In this document: in pieces, positions 1 to 9,042 of the stretch
How the letters are laid out: each line of letters starts with the position of its first letter
Position numbering within the stretch: position 1 is the first letter of the stretch
NCBI RefSeq assembly: GCF_012241385.1
Contig: NZ_JAAVXB010000002.1
Coordinates: forward strand, 591,835 to 655,834
Direction of reading: 5' to 3'
DNA: 64,000 nt
Origin: Solimonas marina
GTDB taxonomy: Bacteria > Pseudomonadota > Gammaproteobacteria > Nevskiales > Nevskiaceae
Position numbers and translations under genes: made by a program
The notes under the pieces: generated by a model
Told to the model about the DNA's origin: nothing
The model's input: only the letters and a program-made list of their open reading frames with translations
The model's database searches: none

Positions 1-336
1 ACAGGGCGGGGCCGGTGTGCGGCATGGGGGCTGCTCCTCCGGTGTGGCGGTCGGTGCCGCCTGTCTGATGCGGCGATCGTACGGCGCCCCAGCCACGCGC
101 CAACCGCCCGAAGGGATGGAGATGCCCCCGGTTCGGAGGACCAGCGCGAAAACTACCCACTCGGGTAGCGGCCCGGTGCGAGGAGCCCGATAAGGTTTCA
201 CATCAGAAAGCGAGGGCCTTGCCTATCGCTTCGATCCGCAACCGCCCGGAGGAGAACCGGCCATGTTGAGCAGAGCGCCCGTGCCCCGCCGCGGCGTCGT
301 CGATGTTTTCCGCGCATTCAATCTGGAGATTCGTTC
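1..336. other. Non-coding leader of the catabolic cluster
   Basis: No convincing gene is seen here; the long reverse reading frame that enters it is the shadow of the following gene. The stretch holds one perfect 6-bp inverted repeat (153-168) and, at 325-328, the GGAG ribosome binding site of the first carboxylase gene. It presumably carries the promoter of the long forward operon, but I cannot pick a convincing -35/-10 pair. Confidence 0.5.
153..168. promoter_or_regulatory. Candidate operator, CTACCC-N4-GGGTAG
   Basis: A perfect 6-bp inverted repeat with a 4-base spacer lies 170 bases before the first carboxylase gene. It is the only obvious dyad in the leader. The cluster has one regulator gene, a LuxR/MalT-type activator at 20439-23144, so this dyad is the natural candidate for its binding site. 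That link is inference; the same motif was not noticed elsewhere in the window. Confidence 0.35.
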
Positions 337-2307
337 ATGAGTATCGTCCTCGATGAGGTAACGGACGCTGATCGCGCGCGCCGAGCGCCGGCGTCCGGCA
401 CCGGCAAGCTGATCAATATCGACAACGGCGGTACGTTGACCGACATCTGCGTGATCGAGGGCGCGCAGGTCTGGCGCACCAAGACGCTGACCACGCCCTA
501 CGATCTGTCGAAGTGCCTGTTCGAGGGCCTGCGCAAGATTTCCCGCGTGATCTACGGCGAGGAAGACCTGCTCAAGCTGCTGTTGTCCACGGCGCACATT
601 CGCTACTCGACGACCCAGGGCACCAATGCGCTGGTCGAGCGCAAGGGGCCACGGCTCGGTCTGCTGCTGTCCGGCCTCGATGCGGCGGCGCTGCAACAGG
701 ACGCACAGCAGCGCGACGTGTTCGGCGGGCTGGTCGGCACGCGCGTCGAGACGCTCGATCTGGGCACCGACGAGGCGGCGCTGGAAGTCGCGGCGACGCA
801 GGCCATCAATCGCCTCGCGTCGGCCGGTGCCAACCGCATCGTCATCGGCGTCGGCGGTGCGCAGCGCGATGCCGGCGAGACGCGCCTGAAGAAGATGCTG
901 CTGAAGAAATTTCCGCCGCATCTGCTCGGCGCCATCCCGTTGCTGTATTCGCATGAGGTGGTACAGGACGACGACGACGTGCGCCGCGTCTGGACCGCCT
1001 TGTTCAATGCGTTCCTGCATCCGGCGATGGAGCGCTTCCTGTACAGCGCCGAGCATCGTCTGCGCGAATACAAGACCAAGAACCCGTTGCTGATCTTCCG
1101 TAACGACGGCGACTCGGCACGCGTGTCGCGTACGGCCGCGATCAAGACTTATTCGTCCGGGCCGCGCGGCGGCGCCGAAGGCGCCAAGGCGCTGGCCGCA
1201 CACTATGGTTTCGAGCGCCTGCTCGGCATGGATGTCGGCGGCACAACGACCGACGTCAGCCTGGTCGAAGCCGGTGCCGTGCGCACTGATCGCCGCGGCC
1301 GGATCGAGGGCGTGGCGACGTCGCTGGCGCTGTGCAACGTCACCAGCGCCGGTGTCGGCGGCTCGTCGATCCTGTCGGTCGTCGACGGTCGCATCAAGGT
1401 CGGGCCGGAGAGCGTCGGCGGCGCACCGGGTCCGGCGTGTTTCGGACTCGGTGGCACCGAGGCAACGATCACCGACGCCTTCCTCGTGCAGGGACTGCTC
1501 GACCCGGTCAGCTATTTCGGTGGTGAGCTGAAGATCGACGTGGAGCGCGCCCGTGCCGCCATCGACGAACGCATCGCCAAACCACTGAAGCTGTCCGTCG
1601 AAGACGCAGCGGCGGCAATGGAACAAGCCTGGGTGCAGAAGGTGGCCGACGCGCTCAAGGCGTTTACGACGATCACGCCGGACACCACGCTCGCGGCGTT
1701 TGGCGGCGGCGGTCCGTTCCTGGCCACGCGCATCGCCGAGGCCGCCGGCATCAAGCAGGTTCTGATTCCGGGGTTGGCCGCGGTGTTCTCGGCGTTCGGC
1801 ATCGGCTTTTCCGACATCGCCCACGAATACGAAGCCCCACTCACCGCCACTGACGCGGCGACGCTGAAGGCGACGCGCGAGCAGCTTCTGGAGCGTGCCC
1901 GCCGCGGCATGTTCGCCGAAGGCTTCGATCTGGCCGATTGCCGCATCGAAACCTGGCTGCAGGTCGGCGACGAGCTGCAGCCACTGCTCGGTGATGCGCT
2001 GCCATCGCTGCCGCAAGGCGCGAAGCCGTCGCTGCTGCTGAAGGCGACCCGCATCATCGCGCGCGCGACGCTGGCCGGTCAGTTCGGCAGCGCCGAGCAG
2101 GCGGCGATCGCCGACGGTACCCGCCAGGCCCGGATCGATGGCCAGGCACAGGCGCTGCCGCTGTACCGGACCGAGCAGCAGTCCGCCGGTGTTCAGGCGC
2201 AAGGCCCGTGCGTGCTCGAAGACGCGTTCTTCACCGCCCGCATCGATGCCGGCTGGCGTTTCGAGATCAATGCATCCGGCGACATCCTGCTGACGAAGCA
2301 GGGCTGA
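337..2307 (+). CDS. Hydantoinase/oxoprolinase A family subunit, acetophenone carboxylase alpha-like
   Basis: This 656-aa protein belongs to the HyuA/acetone-acetophenone carboxylase ATPase family. Members use ATP to activate a substrate carbonyl or bicarbonate by phosphorylation. The N-terminal phosphate loop reads DNGGTLTD (about residues 31-38), an unusual variant of the family DIGGTFTD. The second nucleotide motif MDVGGTTTD is canonical (about 298-306). Size and position (first gene, followed by a small zinc subunit and two more large subunits) match the 70-kDa alpha subunit of Aromatoleum acetophenone carboxylase as I recall it. The ATG at 337 has GGAG 8 bases upstream. Substrate is unknown; acetone or another ketone is possible. 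The altered first motif may mean that its nucleotide site differs from that of its paralogue at 2898. Confidence 0.85.
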   Translation: MSIVLDEVTDADRARRAPASGTGKLINIDNGGTLTDICVIEGAQVWRTKTLTTPYDLSKCLFEGLRKISRVIYGEEDLLKLLLSTAHIRYSTTQGTNALVERKGPRLGLLLSGLDAAALQQDAQQRDVFGGLVGTRVETLDLGTDEAALEVAATQAINRLASAGANRIVIGVGGAQRDAGETRLKKMLLKKFPPHLLGAIPLLYSHEVVQDDDDVRRVWTALFNAFLHPAMERFLYSAEHRLREYKTKNPLLIFRNDGDSARVSRTAAIKTYSSGPRGGAEGAKALAAHYGFERLLGMDVGGTTTDVSLVEAGAVRTDRRGRIEGVATSLALCNVTSAGVGGSSILSVVDGRIKVGPESVGGAPGPACFGLGGTEATITDAFLVQGLLDPVSYFGGELKIDVERARAAIDERIAKPLKLSVEDAAAAMEQAWVQKVADALKAFTTITPDTTLAAFGGGGPFLATRIAEAAGIKQVLIPGLAAVFSAFGIGFSDIAHEYEAPLTATDAATLKATREQLLERARRGMFAEGFDLADCRIETWLQVGDELQPLLGDALPSLPQGAKPSLLLKATRIIARATLAGQFGSAEQAAIADGTRQARIDGQAQALPLYRTEQQSAGVQAQGPCVLEDAFFTARIDAGWRFEINASGDILLTKQG

Positions 2308-2327
2308 GCCGATCTGGAGCAGACCCC

Positions 2328-2765
2328 ATGAAAGTCCTGGTTACCGAATATCTGCGCATCAATCTCGATACCGAGAAGTGGGAGTGCCGGCGCTGCGGTC
2401 ACGAACACGGCAACGCCCGCGAGAACTACAAACACGGCCTGCTGGTTTACGACCGCGATCCGCGCGAGATCCACAAGCCGTTGCTCGACACCCAGCTCTA
2501 CGAACGCACGTACTCGCCGGACCCGAAGTGGTGCCGGATTCTCGAGTACTACTGCGCATCGTGCGGAACCATGGTCGAGGCCGAGTATCTGCCGCCCGGC
2601 CATCCGCCACTGCACGACATCGAGTTCGACATCGATGCGCTGAAGCTGCAGTGGAAGGATCGCAAGGAAGTCACCGAGCCGAGCATCGCCCCCGACCTCG
2701 CGCTGGAGAAGGTCAAGCACGGTCGCGCGCTGCACGCCGAAATGCACCACGGACACCAGCACTGA
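2328..2765 (+). CDS. Small zinc-binding carboxylase subunit, acetophenone carboxylase beta-like
   Basis: A 145-aa acidic protein with two CxxC pairs: CRRC near residues 19-22 and CASC near 77-80, plus a lone Cys at about 68. Such paired cysteines are the zinc ribbon of the small subunits of acetone carboxylase (AcxC) and acetophenone carboxylase. In those complexes the small subunit is structural and sits between the large HyuA/HyuB-type subunits. It lies 20 bases after the alpha-like gene and 132 bases before the next large subunit. I chose the ATG at 2328 because family members start with a short beta strand like MKVLVTEYL; the upstream in-frame extension overlaps the previous gene and has no similarity. 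Confidence 0.8.
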   Translation: MKVLVTEYLRINLDTEKWECRRCGHEHGNARENYKHGLLVYDRDPREIHKPLLDTQLYERTYSPDPKWCRILEYYCASCGTMVEAEYLPPGHPPLHDIEFDIDALKLQWKDRKEVTEPSIAPDLALEKVKHGRALHAEMHHGHQH

Positions 2766-2897
2766 GCCGGCCTCACCGGCAAGGCCTTATCGGAATCCGA
2801 CGCGATCGCATCCCGCGTTTCGCCGAACGTCGAAGCCGGCGTTCAAAAACAACAACAGCGGTGCGCCGCCCATGGCCGCACGCCAGGAGTGAGAGAA

Positions 2898-5027
2898 ATG
2901 AAGCGAGTATCCGTGGATATCGGCGGCACCTTCACCGACACCTTCGTGGTCTGGGACAACCAGTACATCGAAGGCAAGGCGCTGACCACGCACCACAACC
3001 TGGCGCTGGGTTTCAACGAGTCGCTCGGCGATGCCTGCAAACAGCTCAAGGTCGATCCGTCGTTGCTGCTGTCGGAAGTCGATTCGGTGCGTTACTCGAC
3101 GACGCTCGGCACCAATGCCTTGATCGAGCGCAAGGGCCCCCGCATCGGTGTTCTGGTCACGACCGGCTTCAAGAGCACGATTCCGCTGTCGCGTGCGCGT
3201 GGCTACGGCGAGGGCTTGTCCGAGCCGGAGCAGATGGACATTCCGAATGCGAAGCGGCCGCAGCCGATCGTGCCGATTCCGATGATTCGCGAGGTCCGCG
3301 AGCGCATCGATTATCTGGGACAGGTGTTCTGGACGCTGGACGAGGACGATGTGCGCCTGCGCATTCGTGAGCTGGTCGATGCCGGTGCCGAAGCGTTAGT
3401 GGTGATGTTCACCAACAGCGTCGTCAATCCCGAGCACGAGCTGCGGGTTCGGGAAATCTTCCTCGAGGAATATCCGGCGCATCTGCTCGGCGCGATTCCG
3501 ATGCTGCTGTCGCATCAGGTCGCTGGCCGCAAGGGCGAATACGCGCGCGGCACGTCGACCATCATGGACGCGTTCCTGCATCAAACGATGTACCACGGTC
3601 TCGGCACGCTGGAACTGAACCTGCGCGCACAGGGTTACAGCAAGCCGATGCTGGTCAGCCACAACTCCGGTGGCATGGCGCAGCTGAACTCGACCGATGC
3701 CTTGCAGACCGTGCACTCCGGGCCGGTGTCCGGCATTGCCGCGAGCGAGCATCTGGCGGCCGCCGCCGAGCTCGGCAATGTCGTCGCCACCGACATGGGC
3801 GGTACCAGCTTCGACATCGGCATCGTCGATCAAAGCGGCGTCAAGCACTACGACTTCAATCCGGTGATCGACCGCTGGCTGGTGTCGATCCCGATGGTGC
3901 ATCTCGTCACGCTCGGCGCCGGTGGCGGCTCGATCGCACGCTACGACCGCATGTTCGGTTCGGTCGAGCTCGGCCCCGAATCGGCGGGCTCGGATCCGGG
4001 GCCGGCCTGCTATGACCGCGGCGGTCTGAAGCCGACCGTGACCGATGCCGATTTGCTGCTCGGTTATCTCGATCCGAAGAATTACGCCAACGGCCGCATT
4101 CCGCTGAACCCCAAGCGCGCCAGGCAGGCGGTCGAAGATCATCTTTGCGACGAGCTCGACCTGAGCGTTGCCGACACCGCGAAGCTGATCAAGCGCAATG
4201 TCGACGCCGGCATGGCCAACGGCATCGCCACCGAACTGCGCACGCGCGGCTACGAGCCCAAGGACTTCACGATCCTCGCGTATGGCGGCAATGGCCCGCT
4301 GCATGCCTGCGGCATCGCCAACGCCCTGGGCGTGTCGCGCATTCTGGCGCCGCCGTTCTCGTCGACGTTCTCGGCCTGCGGCGCGGCCAACGTCAACCAG
4401 ATGCACATCCATGAGATGAGCACCTGGACCGTGCTGTTCAATCCGGCGACGCGCGGCTTCTTCAACGACTACGACGGCTTCAACCGCAGCGTCGAAGAGC
4501 TCGAAAGGCGCGGCCGTGAGGACCTGCTGCGTCAGGGCATGGACGAGCAGCAGATTCGCTACCGCCTCGAACTCGACATGCGCTACGGCAACCAGCGCGT
4601 GCAGACCGCGGTCGTCACCGAGCTCAACCGGCTGCACACGCAAAAGGACGTGCTGAAGCTGATGGATCAGTTCCACGAAAGCTATGGCGCGCGCTTCGGT
4701 GCCGGCAGCCAGTCGCCGGAAACCGGCGTGCGCATCAACACCATTCGCGTCTGTGCGTTCGTCGAGCAGCCCAAGGTGGCATTCGCCAAGTTGCGGCTCG
4801 GCGACAAGACGGTCGCGCCGCCGTCGCCCGTCGTCCAGCGTGACTGCCACTTCGTCGGTCACGACCAGCCGCTGCCGACGCCGGTCTATGACGATCAGGC
4901 GCTGGCCGAGGGCACGCGCATCGAAGGGCCGGCGATCGTCACGACGCGGGCCACGACCTATCTGGTCGAACCGGGCTGGACCTACCGCGCGGCCGCTCAG
5001 GGCGGCGTCTGGTTCGTCAAGGAATAA
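2898..5027 (+). CDS. Hydantoinase/oxoprolinase A family subunit, acetophenone carboxylase gamma-like
   Basis: A 709-aa HyuA-type ATPase, the second in the cluster. It has the canonical N-terminal motif DIGGTFTD (residues 7-14) and a second motif ATDMGGTSFDIG near residue 297, followed by GAGGGSIA and a glycine-rich GPACYDRGG segment typical of the family. With the first HyuA paralogue, the small zinc subunit and the HyuB-type protein that follows, it would form a heteromeric ATP-dependent ketone carboxylase in the cytoplasm. The ATG at 2898 is preferred over a GTG at 2889 because AGGAG (2885-2889) then lies 8 bases upstream and the protein starts MKRVSVDIGG like its homologues. Assignment to acetophenone rather than another ketone is inference. 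Confidence 0.85.
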   Translation: MKRVSVDIGGTFTDTFVVWDNQYIEGKALTTHHNLALGFNESLGDACKQLKVDPSLLLSEVDSVRYSTTLGTNALIERKGPRIGVLVTTGFKSTIPLSRARGYGEGLSEPEQMDIPNAKRPQPIVPIPMIREVRERIDYLGQVFWTLDEDDVRLRIRELVDAGAEALVVMFTNSVVNPEHELRVREIFLEEYPAHLLGAIPMLLSHQVAGRKGEYARGTSTIMDAFLHQTMYHGLGTLELNLRAQGYSKPMLVSHNSGGMAQLNSTDALQTVHSGPVSGIAASEHLAAAAELGNVVATDMGGTSFDIGIVDQSGVKHYDFNPVIDRWLVSIPMVHLVTLGAGGGSIARYDRMFGSVELGPESAGSDPGPACYDRGGLKPTVTDADLLLGYLDPKNYANGRIPLNPKRARQAVEDHLCDELDLSVADTAKLIKRNVDAGMANGIATELRTRGYEPKDFTILAYGGNGPLHACGIANALGVSRILAPPFSSTFSACGAANVNQMHIHEMSTWTVLFNPATRGFFNDYDGFNRSVEELERRGREDLLRQGMDEQQIRYRLELDMRYGNQRVQTAVVTELNRLHTQKDVLKLMDQFHESYGARFGAGSQSPETGVRINTIRVCAFVEQPKVAFAKLRLGDKTVAPPSPVVQRDCHFVGHDQPLPTPVYDDQALAEGTRIEGPAIVTTRATTYLVEPGWTYRAAAQGGVWFVKE

Positions 5028-5053
5028 CGTTCATTCTGCTGGAGCACGACCTC

Positions 5054-7330
5054 ATGCACGACAACATCTCCGCTGAAGAGCGGGCACTGCTCGACAAGTT
5101 TCTCGCCGACAACAAGATGTTTCTCGGCCCCGATCCCGAGATCATGCGCGATCACACGGTGACGCCGCGCTCGGCCGCCGAAGAAGCGGTTTTGAAGCAG
5201 GGCTTCGACACGCATCAGGCGCATCACATCCGCGGGCTGATCAACGCCGCCTTGTCCGAAGCGTTCACGATGGTCAACCAGATGGGCGCGGCGCCGGGTG
5301 CCAAGTGGGGCGATCTGGTCACGGCGATCTATACCGCCGAAGGCAACCTGGCGATGATCGCGCCGCACGGCATCATCACGTTCGCCGCCTGTGCGTTCTA
5401 TCCGATCCGTTTCATCATCAAGAACTGGGTGAGCGACCCGACCGTCGGCGTCAAGGACGGCGACGGCTTCATTCACAACGACGCGCGCTACGGCGGCGTC
5501 CACAACACCGATCAGTCGATGATGATGCCGCTCTACTACAAGGGCGAGCTGATCTGCTGGCTGTCGAGCACGATTCACGAAGGCGAGAACGGTGCGTGCG
5601 AGCCGGGCGGCTTGCCGGCGGCGGCCGAGAGCAAGTACGACGAAGGCATCAAGATGTCGCCGTTCAAGGTCGTCGAGAACTTCCAGATCAAGCGCGATCT
5701 GGTGACCTTCCTGCAGAACTCGGTGCGTGACCCGAAGCTGCAGCTCGAAGACATGAAGGTCAAGCTGCATGCGGTGATGCGTCTGCGCGACCGCATCATC
5801 GCCATCCTCGATCAGTTCGGTCGCGAGGCCTTGATCGCGACCATGCGCATGCATCTCGAAGACACCGAGACCGAAGTGCGACGCCGCATTCGCGAGCTGC
5901 CGGACGGGACGACGCGTGTGTTGCAGTTCATGGATTCGAGCCTGCGCGAAAACTGCATGCAGAAGATCAGCGTCGCGATCACCGTCAAGGGCGATCGCAT
6001 GATCTGCGACTTCCGCGGCACCGCACCGCAGTTCATGAACCGTTCGGTCAACACCAATCTGGCGTCGTTCAAGGCGGCGCTGGCGACCGGCTTGCTGCAG
6101 AACATCTGGCCTGATCTGCCGCACACGATGGCGGTGCTGTCGCCGATCGAGGTGATCACCGACCCGAACTCCATCATCGACGCCGAAGGCGAGATGCCGC
6201 AGGCCATGAGCCTGATGCCGCTGTTCAAGGCCTGCGTCGCGTGGACGGTGCCGATGGCCAAGTTCAATTACAGCCTGCCGCGGCGTTACTCGGCGATCAT
6301 CGCCTCGCAATACGATCAGGCGGCGACTTTCATCTACGGCGGCCTCACGCAGCACGGCGACGTCACCGGCAACTTCTGCGGCGACATCAACGGCATGGGG
6401 CAGGGCGCGCGCAGCCACGCCGACGGCGAGCACTCGGTGTCGCCGGTGTTCGGCTTCATGGCCGATTCCGGCGAGCACGAGATCAACGAGGAAGACACGC
6501 CGATCATCCGCCTCGGCGCCCAGCGTCTGGCCAAGGATCGCGTCGGCTTCGGCAAGTATCGCGGCGGCATGGGCTACGAGCAGATCGCCACCGCGCGCGG
6601 GTCCGGCATGTGGGGCTTCATGACCGGCTGCGAGGGCTCGAAGTTTCCGTCGGCGCAGGGTCTGTTCGGCGGCTATTCGTGCCCGGCCTACCAACTGCTG
6701 AAGATCAAGGGCGTCAATATCTTCGAGACGCTCAATCGCGATCCGAAGGCGATCGAGGTGTTCGACATCCTCAAGCTGATGAACGAACGGCCGCTCGCCG
6801 GCGGCAAGTACAGCAGCAACGACATGGGCATGACCTTCGAGCTCTGCGACGAAGGCGAGATCTACATGATCTGCCAGGGCTCGGGCGGTGGCTACGGCGA
6901 CGTGCTCGAGCGCGATCCGGCGCTGGTGATGAAGGACATCGAGGAGGATCTGCTGTCGGCCGATCTGGCGCGCGAGATCTACAAGGTGGTCTTCGACGAG
7001 CGCACGCTGGTCGTCGACGAGGACGCGACGCGTGCGATGCGTGACGACTATCGCCGCCAGCGCCTGCAGCGCGGCAAGCCGTTCGATGCCTTCTGCAAGG
7101 ACTGGGTCACGGCCGAGCCGCCGGCCGATCTGCCGTATTTCGGCAGCTGGGACGACAACCGCCGCATCTATGCGCAGAACCCGGCGATCAATCTGAAGGT
7201 GGTGATGAACGCCGATCAGCTGCAGGGCTTCTACATGCCGAATCCCAAGGACCTGCAGATCGCCTCGCTCGAGGCACAACTTGCCAAGGCACAGGCCGCA
7301 CTCGAAGCCTGCCAGGCAGCCGGTCGCTGA
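5054..7330 (+). CDS. Hydantoinase B family subunit, acetophenone carboxylase delta-like
   Basis: A 758-aa HyuB/oxoprolinase-B-type protein, the catalytic partner of the HyuA-type subunits. In the carboxylases this subunit is thought to handle the enol and bicarbonate chemistry. Family features include the N-terminal region with SEAFTMVNQMG, the central FRGTAPQFMNRSVN segment (phosphate/metal region of the family) and the C-terminal GSGGGYGDVLERDP motif. It starts 26 bases after the gamma-like subunit with GGAG upstream. The last 25 residues are Ala/Gln-rich and helical. The four-gene order large-small-large-large resembles the apc cluster, although here the larger of the last two large subunits comes second. 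Confidence 0.85.
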   Translation: MHDNISAEERALLDKFLADNKMFLGPDPEIMRDHTVTPRSAAEEAVLKQGFDTHQAHHIRGLINAALSEAFTMVNQMGAAPGAKWGDLVTAIYTAEGNLAMIAPHGIITFAACAFYPIRFIIKNWVSDPTVGVKDGDGFIHNDARYGGVHNTDQSMMMPLYYKGELICWLSSTIHEGENGACEPGGLPAAAESKYDEGIKMSPFKVVENFQIKRDLVTFLQNSVRDPKLQLEDMKVKLHAVMRLRDRIIAILDQFGREALIATMRMHLEDTETEVRRRIRELPDGTTRVLQFMDSSLRENCMQKISVAITVKGDRMICDFRGTAPQFMNRSVNTNLASFKAALATGLLQNIWPDLPHTMAVLSPIEVITDPNSIIDAEGEMPQAMSLMPLFKACVAWTVPMAKFNYSLPRRYSAIIASQYDQAATFIYGGLTQHGDVTGNFCGDINGMGQGARSHADGEHSVSPVFGFMADSGEHEINEEDTPIIRLGAQRLAKDRVGFGKYRGGMGYEQIATARGSGMWGFMTGCEGSKFPSAQGLFGGYSCPAYQLLKIKGVNIFETLNRDPKAIEVFDILKLMNERPLAGGKYSSNDMGMTFELCDEGEIYMICQGSGGGYGDVLERDPALVMKDIEEDLLSADLAREIYKVVFDERTLVVDEDATRAMRDDYRRQRLQRGKPFDAFCKDWVTAEPPADLPYFGSWDDNRRIYAQNPAINLKVVMNADQLQGFYMPNPKDLQIASLEAQLAKAQAALEACQAAGR

Positions 7331-7381
7331 AGCGCAGCCGGAAAAACAGCTGAACCATATTCATAACAGGGGAGAGATTCG

Positions 7382-8194
7382 ATGATCGACTATGGCAAGC
7401 GGTTCCGCCTCGACGGCAAAGTGGCCCTGGTTACGGGGGCGGCGCGCGGCATCGGCGCGGAGATCGCGATGGCGCTGGCACAGGCCGGTGCCGCGGTGCT
7501 GGTCAGCGATGTCGCCGACGGTGGCGGCAAGGCCACGGTGGCGGCGATCCGCAAGATGGGCGGCAAGGCCGAAGCCTGCGTGCACGACGTCACCGACGAA
7601 GCGCAGTGGGAAGCGGCGGTTGCCAAGGCCCAGTCGGCGATGGGCCGGCTCGACATCGTCGTCAACAACGCCGGCATCGAGACCGCGGCGCTGTTGTCGC
7701 AATGCACGCTCGAGGACTTCCGCCAGGTGCTCGACGTCAACGTGTCCGGCGTCTTCCTGGGCGTCAAGCACGCGATCCGGGCGATGGCCGCGCCGCAGGG
7801 CGCGGGCGGCGCGATCATCAACCTGTCGTCGGTGGCCGGCCTGATCGGTACCACCGGACATGCGGCGTATCACACCTCGAAAGGGGCGGTGCGCCTGCTG
7901 ACCAAGGCGGCCGCGGTCGAATGTGCGCAGCTGGGTACCGGCATCCGCGTGAACTCCGTGCATCCGGCGATCGTTGCCACCGAGATGGGCACCAACTTCA
8001 TCCAGCATTTCGTCGATCTCGGTCTGGCACCGGACTACGCGACGGCTGAAGGTGCGATCAAGGGCGCCCATCCGCTGGGGCGCTTCGGCGAGCCGGCCGA
8101 CGTGGCCAGTGCCGTCGTCTACCTGGCGTCGGACGCGGCGCAGTGGATGACCGGCACCGAGCTCGTGCTCGATGGCGGCTACACGGCGGCCTGA
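7382..8194 (+). CDS. Short-chain dehydrogenase/reductase, candidate secondary-alcohol dehydrogenase
   Basis: A 270-aa classical SDR with the NAD(P)-binding motif TGAARGIG (18-25), NNAG near 95-98 and the catalytic triad Ser150-Tyr163-Lys167. It ends with the usual LDGGYTAA. A strong GGGGAGAG ribosome binding site lies just before the ATG. In known acetophenone pathways an SDR (1-phenylethanol dehydrogenase) makes the ketone that is then carboxylated; its place directly after the four carboxylase genes fits that role. Asp40-like residues after the second strand (VSDVAD) favour NAD over NADP. The true alcohol is unknown. Confidence 0.85.
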   Translation: MIDYGKRFRLDGKVALVTGAARGIGAEIAMALAQAGAAVLVSDVADGGGKATVAAIRKMGGKAEACVHDVTDEAQWEAAVAKAQSAMGRLDIVVNNAGIETAALLSQCTLEDFRQVLDVNVSGVFLGVKHAIRAMAAPQGAGGAIINLSSVAGLIGTTGHAAYHTSKGAVRLLTKAAAVECAQLGTGIRVNSVHPAIVATEMGTNFIQHFVDLGLAPDYATAEGAIKGAHPLGRFGEPADVASAVVYLASDAAQWMTGTELVLDGGYTAA

Positions 8195-8204
8195 GCGCCA
8201 CGCC

Positions 8205-9029
8205 ATGAACCGCTTCGACGAACTGATCGCCGCGCGGCGACCCCTCTGGCTGGACTACGCCGATTACGCCGGCGCGCTGCTCGCCGGTGGGCAGGCGCCG
8301 TGGCTGGACGTGTCGGCGCTGGTCGCCTGGCAACGCAAGGCGCAGGGCCTGCTGCGTTCCGATGTCGTCGAACTGCCGCTCGGCGCGGTGGCGGCCGCCT
8401 GGCTCGACGCACATGCCACGCTGCGCGACGCGATGGCCGCCAAGCGGCGCGTCGGTTACCCGCTGCGCACGCTGCTGGCCGACGACGATCTGCGCCATCA
8501 CCTGGCCGAACTCGCCGGCGGCCTGCGCGCGAGCTTCGCCTCGCAGCCACTGGCGATCGCCTGTCCGTCGCCGCGGCGCTGGCTGCTCGAAAGTTATCGC
8601 GCCGCGCATGGCGAAGTGCCGGAGTTCGACGACGACGATGTCGACAGCGCCGCCGTCTATCTCGCCGACTTTCTGCGCCTGTTCGGCGAGATCGGCATCG
8701 ACGTGCTGCTGCTGCAGGAGTCGCTGGACAGCGCGCCGTCCGATGCCGCGTCACTAGCGTGCTGTCAGCCGGTCCTGAATGTGGCCGCGCATTACCGCTG
8801 GATCGTCGGCATGGCAACGCCCGCCGGGCGTTGCGAGGGGGATGCGTCGCTGGACTTCGTGGTCGCGCCCGAGGCGGTTGAGCGCCGCTACGTCGCGCAA
8901 CAGATTCCCGCGGCGTTCTGGACGGGCGCGGCGGTGCCGGACTGTCCGGCCGGCGGCTTTCGCTATGCCGGCATTCCACGTGACGCACAGCCCGAGGCCG
9001 TGCTGCAGCGCCTCGCGTCGCTGCGCTGA
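8205..9029 (+). CDS. Uncharacterised 274-aa protein, possible epsilon-type carboxylase subunit
   Basis: I do not recognise a domain with certainty. The protein is acidic, Ala/Leu-rich, lacks a signal peptide or membrane segment, and carries clustered Asp residues (EFDDDDVD near 144). It begins 10 bases after the SDR stop. Acetophenone carboxylase needs a separate epsilon subunit of about 34 kDa encoded beside the core genes; size and context here would suit that role, but the SDR lies in between and I have no sequence proof. The ATG at 8205 is chosen over an upstream in-frame ATG (8172) that would overlap the SDR. Confidence 0.55.
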   Translation: MNRFDELIAARRPLWLDYADYAGALLAGGQAPWLDVSALVAWQRKAQGLLRSDVVELPLGAVAAAWLDAHATLRDAMAAKRRVGYPLRTLLADDDLRHHLAELAGGLRASFASQPLAIACPSPRRWLLESYRAAHGEVPEFDDDDVDSAAVYLADFLRLFGEIGIDVLLLQESLDSAPSDAASLACCQPVLNVAAHYRWIVGMATPAGRCEGDASLDFVVAPEAVERRYVAQQIPAAFWTGAAVPDCPAGGFRYAGIPRDAQPEAVLQRLASLR

Positions 9030-9042
9030 CGGGCTACCGACC

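Noticed and set aside
223..2202. Long reverse-strand reading frame (659 codons) opposite the first carboxylase gene
   Set aside because: Arg/Gln/Ala-rich product without any domain; typical antisense shadow of a GC-rich gene. The same applies to long reverse frames at 4997-7279, 11765-14587 and 35733-area forward shadows.
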